Source: Loxodes magnus
Taxonomy: Eukaryota > Ciliophora > Karyorelictea > Loxodida > Loxodidae
Reading direction: 5' to 3'
DNA length: 64,000 bases
Assembly: GCA_946699065.1 (NCBI GenBank)
Contig: CAMPDV010000103.1
Span: forward strand, 496,001-560,000
Of the stretch, positions 12,301 to 23,174 are shown in pieces. Within the stretch, counting starts at the first letter, position 1. Each line of letters starts with the position of its first letter. Made by a program: the position numbers and the translations under genes. The notes below the pieces were generated by a model, which saw only the letters and a program-made list of their open reading frames with translations, had not been told where the DNA came from and ran no database searches.

Positions 12301-15300
12301 AAAGGCTAATTCCTGCTAATCAGTTCTATATTTGAAATATTTTTATTCAGTTGAAAGTTTTAATTTCGTCTTTAGGCAAAATCATAATGTAATCATATTA
12401 TGATTCAGCAATGGATTTCCTTATTAAATCTAAGAAAGTTCTATAATCTTTTTATCCTAATAATTAGACTGCTGCTTCTACATTAATATCATCTTCAATC
12501 CAACCCATTTTATTAGCGATAGTCAAGTCGAATTATTCATTATTACTATTTAAAGCTACTGAAACCATTATTTGCAATGTATAATTTTTTCTTTCTTTCT
12601 TTTCAATCAGCTCAATAAACCTTGTACCAAAATCTAACTCTTCATTGAGTATTATCTTTTCACACCTTTCTAAAAATTACTCAATGTCAATCATCTAATA
12701 GAAAGAGATTTCGTTGTTAGTGTTGATTTGCTAGTAAATAGCTATTTTCTATAGTTAGATACCAAATAACTAAGCATTTAATATACTAGGCTCCTTCAGA
12801 GACATATTTTAATTAATCTTTCTTTACTCTTCTATCATTTAAATTATCCTCTTATTCTACTATAAGTGCTCTTGATTAATATCAATCCCAAGTTTAAGAG
12901 CAAACTGATCAGCACAAAAAGTTTCTTAATTTCCTTTTTTCTTCTATTTTATATCTATCATTTAACTAACGGATCATACATTTTCATCTTAATTTTCTTT
13001 CTAGAAATGAATGTTAGAATGCTATTTAGAAATAGACTAATACCATACCATCCATTACAAATACTCATCTTCTTATCGAACTTTTTCTTCTCTAACTTTA
13101 GAAATAAACTGCTCAATGAGATAAGCGTTTCATAAGTTCTTGCTCATTAGTCTTTTGATTTCTTCAAATGTATTCTTTTTCTCTTCTTCCTTGATATTTT
13201 ATTCTTAACTCCCTATCAATCTTAACTACTTTAATATAGCCTTAAACTTGCTTATTAGTAATTAGGCATGATTTAATTACTTATTATTGCATTACAGAAT
13301 TCATAAATGAGTGAAGGATTTTAATATAATATCATTCCAATTTATGAAGTTAAAGTAAAGATCTGAAAGCTTTTGTTTTTCTCCTAAAGTTACTAACTTC
13401 TTTAGAAGCTAAAGTCATTTAGCACTTAGCTAAGTTAAATCTTCTGTAAAGTTTTACGTTTTGAATTCCTTATTGTATTAGAAATTTAAATCTTCTGCAA
13501 AAGCATGAGCATATTTCTTATTTAGACTATCTTAGCCTTTTTCAATTCTTTATTTGTATCCTTTTCCATCTAGATTCTCTTCAAGTTTGTTTAATAACTC
13601 TCTCTCTTCTTAACTCAATGATAAGAATGCTTCTTAACTTACTGACAAGGACCTTTCTTAATTTTAGCTACTGGATTCTTCATTATTACTAATATCAGTA
13701 CTTTCCTTCATATGGAATATGAATTCGATATAGAAGGAATCATTACGTGTGATCGAAATGCTTTTTAGACTATTGAAGTTAGGGCTATATTGATTAGTAA
13801 AGACTACGCTATTTAGCTTTATAAATATGTTTTCTTAGTAGTCAAAGCATGAAATTATTTAGTGCTCTTTAATTTAAACTATAAAGTTTAAAGTCTATTT
13901 TTCATAAAGAAATAGAGTAATCTTATTTTAACTTGTTGCTTGTTAAAAGTATTGTGAAATTTAATCGTTTAGAAGTTAAATCTCTTCTGTTTATATTTAG
14001 CTTACTATTTGCTCGGTTTCATTACAGATTTTAAGATCTACATAGCCTCAGTCTTATAATAATTAGCTAGATGGAAATTTGGCATTACTAAGATAAGTAG
14101 CGTAGAGTAGTTAAATTAAGTTAAAATTATGCAATAGACTTATTATATTCTGCTTCTATTCTTTAGACTCTAAAATAGCTTAAAGGCTCTATTTTAAATC
14201 ATTTTCTTATATTTAATGAAAGATTTTTTATCTTCTATTTTTATTATCCTAGCCACTTTCTTCAGCTTATCCTAACTCCTAATTAGAAAAAACTAGAATA
14301 AGCATTCTTTCGTTCATAAACTCTATTTGTTAGTGTTGCCAGTCCTCAATCTTCTAGAAGCTTTCCTCTAAATCATGATTCTCAAATAGTAATTATCAGA
14401 CTTATTCATCTTAGACTCTTTGACAGAACTATTTAACAAAGTTAGTCATTTTAGATTTATAACTTTAGTACCCAGTCTACTGAGCTTTACCTTACTAAGC
14501 TTCTAGTCTAGTGTCTCTTATTTTCCTCTTGATTTTGTTCTCTTTATTGTGTTACTTGATTACTTAAGAAGCAACTTAAACTAAATTATTTAGCAATTTT
14601 TTCTATATTTTGATTAAGCTTGGCTAATGTTTGAAGGTCATCTAAAGGAACCTTTTTATTATTTATAAGTATAGCTTACTAAATTATTGCTATTAGTAAT
14701 ACTGAATTTAGCATTAACTTGCTTTATATAGTAAAGAGTTTAGCACTTTCATATAGTATCTATACTTACTTATACTCTAAAGACCTTCGTAGTGATTTAC
14801 AGTAACTTTTATTAAGGTTTTAAAAATTCAAGCTGTGTTCTCGTTCTTAAATTTACTCTACTTTAAAAATTGAAATATTTTGAACTCTGAAAGTAAGTAT
14901 TCATATGCTTCTAAACTCTCTAGCTCTTTTTCCGCTTTTTATATATTGAAATTATGCTTTATAAGGCTAATTAAGCTAGCTACTAATGAAAAATCCTTAG
15001 AGATAAAATAGAGAATTTTCTTCCTAATAAGACAGAAATTAACTTCAAGTTGAAGCTCCAGAAACTGCTCAATCATATGTTTATTATCTTTTATATAGCT
15101 TTGGATTCGCTCTGCTCTATTAATCTTGATAAGCTCCATTAAGAAAACAGATTGGACAGTCTTATCTCTTCTTACATAGTGCTCTTCCTCAAATATTTCA
15201 ATCTTTTAGTTAATTTACTCTCTGGAATATATTGATTTGCTCCTAATGAAGAACATGAAGACTGCCTTTTCTATAAGATTCTAAGTAATACTGATAAATT

Positions 15301-17731
15301 TATCTTTGCTAAGCTTATCTTCAATTATATCTTTTGAAATTTAGATATCTTATTCTTACTTTCCTCTATTGGAACTCATTGCTTAACATGAATCTAAATA
15401 TTGAGAAGCTTCCTTCTCATCATAATCATATTTCATAAGGCATATTATACTTAGAACCAAATTAGAGGTTTTCGAAAGTAAAAGTTTCAGCTTTTCAAGC
15501 TCCTGGTTAAATAGATACTCAAGTTCTTCTATTTAAATGATGTTTTATATCAGAAAGTCAAATATCAAGTTTGTCTAGTATTCAGAACCGGGTGATTTAT
15601 GCTGCTACACGTTAAAGAACTTGTCTCTTTACTCTTCATAAGTCAGCACTATTTTTTAATTAGATTCGTTACCTCTAAGCACTTATTTCTCATGCTTAAT
15701 GCTTTATTTTTAACAGAATTTGAACTAAACTTCAAACTGCTATTATTAGAATAACTCTATAAACTAGAGATTAGAGAAGCTCGCTTAAACTTTACTTTTT
15801 TATCTTATTATTTGTCTAAACATCAAATCTATATAGCAATAAAACGAAACTGCATCTCACTAGCTTATTGATATTCTTCAATCAAACTTAAACCTTTCGA
15901 ACATGAAAATGGTTAAAATCTCCTCTTCCTTTTCCTCTAAGCATTCTAAAACATTAACTTCAAGAAGCTTATCTACTTACTACTTCTGAAGCATTGTTAT
16001 TACTTATTATAACTCTAACGGTTCTTTTTACTATATTTTCCCCCATTTTTTCAAAATATAAGCAGTCTTTAAGTTCATTCTTTCTTAAATTACTAAGGCG
16101 TAAAGACTTTAAATGATTCCATAGTTCTAAACCAAATCAATAAGAGTCTAAAACTACTTCTACTATATCATCTACTATCATTTTTCCTCCAAACTCTATT
16201 TCTCAATTTTTTTAAATTTCATTCATCTTTATCAACCTCGGAATTCTTTTTCCTCGACGAGTATAAAGACTGAGTAGTTGGTATTTTGATTAATAATTTC
16301 TTTCTACTACAGGTTTCATTTCTCTAGATCTTCCAAATTAGCAGCTGCTATTTAATTGTTTTCATTCAATTTTTAAGTTCAGTGCCTGTAATAAGCGTTG
16401 TAAAAGAGCTTCAAATTATTGTTTTATACTTAAATTTCACTTTATATTTCTATTTACTTCTTTTCTTTCTTCTGCCAGTCTAATTTTTAACTGTTTTTCT
16501 ATAATATTCTGTTGATCCCTTGACATATAAATCTTACATATTCAGTCTAAGAAGTCTCATAGTCTTCTGGTTTTCTACTCTTGTTAATTAATTCAATAAT
16601 AAGTTTTTTGCTTATTCCATCATCCATCTGAAAGTACTTCTCCTCTTATATACTACTGCCAACTTCTTCGTAGTTGTTTTACAAAAGCATTAAAATACCA
16701 GCTGAAATAGAATAGCCTTTTAAGAGAAAATCCAGCAATCTAAATTTAAAATTGTCGAATATATCTTCAAGGAGTTGCTCTAAACTGTCGATTTATTACA
16801 AGCTTATCAATCTCAATCATTCTTCTTTTAGTATTTCAATTCCTTTTATACCCTTAGATACTTTCTCTTCTAAAAGTAAGTTGCTTGTTAAATTTCCCTC
16901 TAACGTTTGCTCCATTTTCTATTAATTTTCCTATTCTATTTCTTTTTTAATGCTTTCTGGTTAAAAGTTGAAAGGTTACTCTTTGAATATAACAGAATAC
17001 CTTTATTCTTTGTACTTCTAATTCTAGCTTTGATCCTAAGTATTTTCTAGCTGTATTTGCTTGATAAAATTAAACTTAAATGATAAGCTACTGGCTTATA
17101 CTATTTCTATACTTTCTATATGAGCTATTTAAAATTAATCATAGGATTGTTCTTCCTATACTAAGTTTATAAAGCTTTTTTGAAAGAAAGAAATTGTATA
17201 TCTAATAGCTTATTTCTCTAGAGAAATCATATACTTCAATTTTCCTTCTTCAAATAGGTAAATACTTCTTGCGTCTTACTCGTTAGGCATCTAACAGCTT
17301 AAGCTAATTAAGTCACTAAACTTTATAGCTTAAATATTAGAAGCGCTTAACCACTAGAGTTATTCATCTTATTCAGTTATTATTTTTCCTCATTCTTTTA
17401 GTACTTCATGTATTGTTATGCCATACTTATCAGAAACCACAAAAGAAGAGAGAATTTATATAAAGTTAAAGCCTTCTTTTTGATATTCCAATAGTTGATA
17501 TTACATTATTTCAGACTCCTATATCTAGTTTCACTTCTATAATATTTCACTTTTCTCTATAGAGTCAAATCTCTATAGCTACTATCTCTAGTTATTCTTT
17601 TCCCTTTCAGAGTATAGCACCTAGAATTCTTGCTCCTATTTCAATTTTAAACTCACATACTCTTTTCAATCCTATAGTTCTTTCATCTTTTCTCTAATAT
17701 CTTCTTACGAAAGCTTTCCTTTATTGTTCAT
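9377..17731 (-). CDS. Giant protein kinase with MORN-like C-terminal region (2784 aa)
   Basis: A single uninterrupted reading frame from ATG 17731 (MNNKGKLSQEDIREKM) to TGA 9379-9377, exactly 2785 codons including the stop. Residues 1-1890 are mostly helical, with an N-terminal coiled coil, and I do not recognise them. A protein kinase domain covers about 1905-2190: a degenerate glycine loop (AIGKISIVMLF), the VKVIKR lysine at about 1928, HRDIKPHNIFI with catalytic D2024 and N2029, DLD in place of DFG (2042-2044), and DVYSLGITF. The missing DFG glycine and poor glycine loop suggest reduced or atypical activity. A MORN-like stretch lies near 2405-2450 (YFGECNLNL...GNGKL...GSFLNGKKHGQGI). In-frame TGA codons read as Trp, including a pair in IWWMLRYEE. 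It could be a signalling scaffold tied to membrane or cytoskeleton. Confidence 0.88.
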
Positions 17732-19159
17732 CAATGTTTTCTAGACGCTGACATAAAACACATTCTATCTAGAAATAAGTAGATCTTAATGTGCAACATA
17801 CATCTACTTATTATATACAGTATAAAATATCGTAATCCAATTAAGATTATAATATAAACTAAAGCTTTCATAATTCAAGCTTTTGAATCCTTCTACCTTT
17901 TTTATTCCTAACTGTATATCCTTCTTATTAGCCTTAGTATTTCTTAGTTTCTGCTAATTTTTTAAAATAATACTTGTAGGAACTGATGTATTGGATGTAT
18001 TGCTTAAGATATTTAAGAGTGATTGATATAAATTATAGCTTATTAGGTAGGAAGTTTGTAGTGAGAGATAAGTGATTTAGAGGTATTTATTAATAAATAA
18101 AGATCTATGTATCTAGCTAGCTTCCTAGATTTAACCTTACTATAACTCCTTATTCCTCTTTCAGCAAACTGCCTATACTTGCTCTATCTAGGATAGCACT
18201 TTAAGTATATGGATTTAATCAGTTAGTCTTGCTAAGAGTTTAATGATTCCTGACTTGAATGTTTGTAACATCCCAAATACTCTTCTTTATACCTTAAGGA
18301 GCGTTGATAAAGCTTAAAATTTGCTTTCAGGCTCTTGATTAATTCTAATAGCTTCATACTTCAAGTTTAGAATACGGATCTACTTAAAAAATCTAATTGC
18401 TCCTATAAAATATAAGAAGAAAGATTCATTTTATAAGCCTTACTATACGATCTAAGCCTAGATAAGTTGAGAAGCTTCGCTACCAAAGCACAAAAAGCAT
18501 CTATTAGTAAGACTAAACTAGATAGCAAGACACCAAACATACTCCAACTCTTCAATAAAGTAAAATAAATATCCTTAACTAAATAAGCAAAGCATAGCAA
18601 TGAAAGTTTAGATAGAACAGATTAAATTTAAAATGAAATAAAGCCAAATTTAATTTCTAGTAATGAAGGTGGATATAAAATGAATAGCAGTTATAATTAA
18701 TTAAGGTATTTATAATAAAATAAATTCAAGAGATAAAAGAAAATCTATTCTGATTCTATTTTGATTCATAATGAAGGAACTAGATTGCGTAACTTAAGAA
18801 TAAATAAGCACTTCTTAAGAAACCTAAAATAGCTAAGCTAGCAAGTTCTGATATTTCTTAGAACCTTTCAAGCAGATTTTTAAAAGAACTCTTTTCTCTT
18901 TCTATAAGGAGATGAAAGTCTACTAATTTACAAGTATATAATTATTCTTTCCTTTAAATAAAATCTAAATAAAAGCATCTTGCTAGCTCCAAAAGAAGGC
19001 ATTAAATCCTAATTTTATCTTTCTGTGATTCTAAAAAAAGGTGATAGCGAAATAAAAATAAAAGTATAAAGTTTATTATATAAAGATCATAATTTATTTA
19101 CTAGAACTTAATAACTATAAAGGAAAGCTACAATAATTAAATAATAATTATAAAATAAA
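17732..19159. other. Divergent intergenic region between kinase and NBR1-like gene
   Basis: A 1.4-kb AT-rich spacer between two divergently transcribed genes, presumably holding both promoters. Weak ORFs exist on both strands (18600-18851 plus, 83 codons; 18403-18600 minus), but none has a convincing composition. No RNA gene is seen. Confidence 0.45.
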
Positions 19160-21270
19160 ATGAATTAAACAATAACTATTAACTTCCAGAATGTCCCTCT
19201 GCTTAAATAGTAGCCTGAGTAGTTAATTAACGTTACTTACAATTATGAAGAATTACGTTAAAGTATAGCATAAATTTGCCTGTTTCCTGATTCCTAATTT
19301 CAGATAATTGATCAAAATGGTAGAGAAATAAGGGGTTAAAATGACTGATAGAAGATACTAAAAGAGGGTAAGCAAATAAAGCTGCTTCCTGAATATTATT
19401 CCTTTTACTATCCTCAGCATATTTTGATAAAATTCAAGGAGGACTAGTTTTAAATACCTTTTATGACAGAGTTTTAGTTTTTCTAGCAGAGTATTTAGTA
19501 AAAGCTAAACATTGATGTCAGTGATATGAAGTATACTTATATATAAGACACATGAGAGAAGGAAATTAACTAGAGCAGCTTTAATGATTTTATAAAATTC
19601 TATTTAAAGAATTCATAGGCTCTAGTTACTGTAACTCATGTAAAGAACAAAATCTATTTCTAAGAGTATAGCATAGGAATATAATTACAAAGCTAAGCAA
19701 GCTAACAAATACCCTCAGGCAGCTAATTAAACCTCCAGTATAATTTATAGAATTAGACTCTTACAAATGGATTAAACAAGCTAAGTGCAATCTTATCTCA
19801 AAAGCTTTAAATTTAAAAATAGAAAATACAATAGAATCTTATCAAATAGCAGCAAGATGTTCAAAGCAAAATTGTAAGGGTAGAATAGGAAATTTATATC
19901 TTATAGTAAAACTTAGAAAAGTATTAATGGCAGGAATAGTAAAATTTATTAAGCTCTTAAAAGGGATTGCAATCAATTAGGGAGGAATCTTAGAAAGAAA
20001 AACAAGTTAAAGATATTATGATTTAAAACTGCTAGTAGGAGATATAAAAGCTTAATTTTTAAATTCAGAATGCTGAATCTACGTTCAAAAATGAAATCTA
20101 GAATCTAAATTATTAGATAATCGACCTAAATGAGTAATTGAAATAAAAAAACTAGACTTTTTAAATATAGTAAAATAACTAGTAATAAAGTGTTTAATTT
20201 AACTTCAAATAATATGAATAGGAACAAAAATAGGAATAGGAAAATATTATATAAAAATAATCAGTTTAGGCTACATACAGTAAAAAGTAACCTGATTTTG
20301 ATATTAAAAGCTTAAAAAATGGAAGGAAAAAGTAAGATAAAAAAAAGCAAGTGGATATTAATCTTATTTCAAAATATGATTAGAATTAATAAATTGCACC
20401 TAACGAAAAATTTTAGAAAGCAGAATATATTTAGTAAGTTTTAATATAATATAGGTAAAATAAATAATTGAAAGACTAAAATTAGATCCAAGCTATAGAG
20501 TCAAATTAAAAAAACAAAATGTTGATTAAAATAGTAGCAAGTATTAATAATTAGGAAGAATTACTGTATCCTGGAAGTAAAGTTAAGATTAAAGTGTAAG
20601 TTCCTATTTCAGATTGTTTTGAAATTAAAATGATCAAGATTTTTAAGCAAAGACGCTATTAATGGAAATATCAGGATAATACTACTGCTTTAATAATGTA
20701 TTATAAGGTAAAGCTTCTGCACATATTGAAATAAGCTATGAAATTCCATCCATTCCAGAAGATTAGTGCGATTTGAACAAAATTAAGAGAGATTTTTTAA
20801 TTAAAATGAATAAAAAGGAAAATTAAGCTCATGTTTTGGTTTCAAACATTTAGGAGTTAGAGTATTACGTAAATCAGCCAATTATAATATGAAAGGAAGT
20901 GAAACCCATATTAACTGTCAAGGGGGAGAAATTTACAATTCCATTTAAATTTTAATGCCAGCAACTTGATCTACCTGATAACTGTATTATTTATTGCGAA
21001 AAATACGAAATGAAAGTGGACATAAATTATTAAAACATATAAAACCAGGAATATGAAAGTGAAACATAGATATTTCCTTAAAAAAGCAAAGGTATTCTGG
21101 AGATGGTATGGAGACTAAGTCGTAATGGTAAAATGTTTGGAAAGCCACTAAAAGTCAATATTACTATTGAAGATAAAAAGAAATAGCCTTAAATTTAACT
21201 AGTTAACTTTAAAATATATTACATATTTATTCTAAGGTTTCTTACTAGCAAATAAATATCTTCTATTTGA
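19160..21270 (+). CDS. NBR1-like protein: ubiquitin/PB1-like domains, coiled coil, FW-like domain
   Basis: ATG 19160 (MNQTITINFQNVPLLKQQ) to TGA 21268-21270, with a 17-nt intron (20596-20612, GTAAGTTCCTATTTCAG), encodes 697 residues. Residues 1-75 form a ubiquitin-like fold (YNYEELRQSIAQICLFPD...GKQIKLLPE). About 80-165 is PB1-like (HILIKFKEDQFQIPF...MKYTYIQDTW). A Gln-rich coiled coil spans about 190-460. The C-terminal domain begins ELLYPGSKVKIKV and ends GILEMVWRLSRNGKMFGKPLKVNI, as NBR1 FW domains do. It is a paralogue of 6985-8870. The extension beyond NITIEDKKK to the TGA looks less coding, so the true end could be a little earlier. The likely role is a cargo or scaffold receptor in ubiquitin/autophagy traffic, inferred from domain order. 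Confidence 0.75.
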
Positions 21271-21271
21271 A

Positions 21272-22024
21272 TCAGAAGGACAAAAACCAAAGTACCTGTT
21301 CAGATTTCTGCCTGATTCTTTACATTAAGATTAGTAATAAAAATCCATTTTATCTATTATTTCTTGAACAATCTCGTCTAAGTATGCAATCTTTAAATTA
21401 GCCAAAGAAACATAACATTAACTAAATATTCTATTAATTAGAAATTATTCTGAAGATATCAATAATTAAACATTTTAAATGTTTACTTCTTTTCCTCTCT
21501 TTTTTAGTTTCTATCTTACTAAACTCTATCTAGACTAAGTTTATAACTATAATCTAAAATTTAGTACTGCTAGACCGTTCAAAAGGTTTGAATAAGTGAT
21601 TTTTCAAAGTTTGTTCAATAGAAGCAACTAAGTTATTCTCCTTTTTCATGCAGATACTTATTATTATTCTAGAGGTTATTATGATTGCTTTTTATAATAG
21701 AAAAGTGCTGAATAATTTTAAAGCTAAATTAGCTTTATTTATTGCTTATTATTATAGACAAATATAACTTTTTTTGCTATATCTAATCTGATTATATTAT
21801 ATATCTTTAATACCTTTAAGTTTTATCTTTCTTTAGGTTTTTATATTAGATAGATTTTGAATATCAGCATCATATAATGTAGCCTTTAGGCTATTTTAAA
21901 TGTTAGACTTTTGCTTTTCTTTGAAGTGTGATACTATTTGATAAATTTCAAGTCTATCATCTTATAATATTGGACTCTACTTTCTCCAAATGAAGGCACT
22001 ATTTCAGATATCTTCTATATTCAT
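21272..22024 (-). CDS. Hypothetical protein, convergent with the NBR1-like gene
   Basis: ATG 22024 (MNIEDIWNSAFIWRKQSP) to TGA 21274-21272 gives 250 residues. An in-frame ATG at 22087 could extend it by 21. It includes LEIYQIVSHFKEKQKSNIQN, LKATLYDADIQNL and a basic segment EFSKIETKKERKRSKHLK. No domain is recognised. Its stop is separated by one base from the plus-strand stop at 21268-21270, so the two genes are tail to tail. Other frames in this stretch are also open, hence the moderate confidence. Confidence 0.42.
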
Positions 22025-22277
22025 TATTACTTCTTTATAGTCCCTAAAAGATTAAAATCTCAGCAATAATATACTTGAGAGCTACATTCTAAGTCAATAT
22101 TTTTAAAGTTCTCAGCTCTAACTAAAGTAAAGGTTAGAAATGTAAAGCTAAAAGTATTGAGTAGTAAGCAAAATATAGAGGAAGTAGGTATAATTGGCAG
22201 TATGAAGGTGAAGTATAGTAAGAAATGATTTAAAGGTAAGTAAATAGTAATAAAATCATTAAGAACTCATCATTAAA

Positions 22278-22954
22278 ATGAATTCTAGATCTTCTTCTTA
22301 AAGTCTAAGTCCTCCTTCTGCTAGATGAAAAATGAGCCCCCCTTCTGCTAAATGAAAAAACACTTCTCCAGTAATTAGAAGGAACTAAGAATCTCCTGAA
22401 ATATAACGTTAAAAGGAACCGTCCATTGAAAAGTGAGAAGTACCTAGATCGTAGAAATAGATAAAAACGTAGCTAAATGCCTAGGAATAAAAGGTGTTGC
22501 CTAGTATAGAGTAAACAAGTTAAAAAGAAGCTCCAATAGAGAGCATAAAAAAGATACCGATATAGAGGAAGAATTCCCTTCAATAGAATCAATTAGGAAA
22601 GAAATCTCTTATAGTTAGAAATCTGGTAATTTTCTATTTAGCCCTCAAGTATAAAATTTGAAGACTTGCAGTAATACTTTGGAAAATTTGGAGAAATAAG
22701 AGACGTCTATCTTCCTCAAGATTTTCATACGAAATAATCAAGAGGCTTTGGATTTATAGAATTTGCTAGTCAAGATCAAGCAGATAAAGCTTTAAAAGAA
22801 ATGGATGGATTCGAACTAAAAGGAAAGTTCTTAGATATAGGCTACGCTAAAGCGAGACGTAAAACAGTAAGTAATAACACAGCCTAATTAAATGAGGATA
22901 TAAGAGAAGTCAAGCAGATTTAGTTCTACAAATCGGTCAAGAAGTCGCTCATGA
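22278..22954 (+). CDS. SR-type splicing factor (one RRM, RS tail)
   Basis: ATG 22278 to TGA 22952-22954, with two 16-nt introns (22626-22641 and 22867-22882), encodes 214 residues. The N-terminus is Ser/Arg/Pro-rich (MNSRSSSQSLSPPSARW). The RRM has RNP2 LIVRNL directly before intron 1, then EIRDVYLPQDF and RNP1 RGFGFIEF, then KGKFLDIGYAKARRKT. The second intron restores the frame into a short RS tail (SSTNRSRSRS) and stop. This is the layout of SRSF2/SRSF10/Tra2-like pre-mRNA splicing regulators in the nucleus. Both introns are needed to keep the domain in frame, which is strong evidence for 16-nt introns in this genome. The exact frame of residues 20-110 is less certain. Confidence 0.85.
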
Positions 22955-23174
22955 TAGTGCTTAATTTAGCTTTTAAATAGACTTTATCCAATAAATTTTC
23001 TTATCAACTTTAACTTCTAAACAAAGCAACTTAAGTGAAGGAATTTCGTATACCATACTTAATTAATTTCACCTTGTTTGAAATACACAAGCAACTGAGT
23101 TCTTAGTAATTTTAAATATTTTCTTAAGCATGAAAATTCTTCTAAAATAGTTTGTTCTTTAAATTAGCATAAAA

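Noticed and set aside
18600..18851. 83-codon plus-strand ORF in the kinase/NBR1-like spacer
   Set aside because: Short, no domain, and other frames equally open.
19141..20520. Second open frame through the NBR1-like gene giving a Trp/Tyr-rich protein
   Set aside because: The frame from ATG 19160 has the PB1-like and coiled-coil sequence, matches the paralogue and joins the FW domain through a 17-nt intron.
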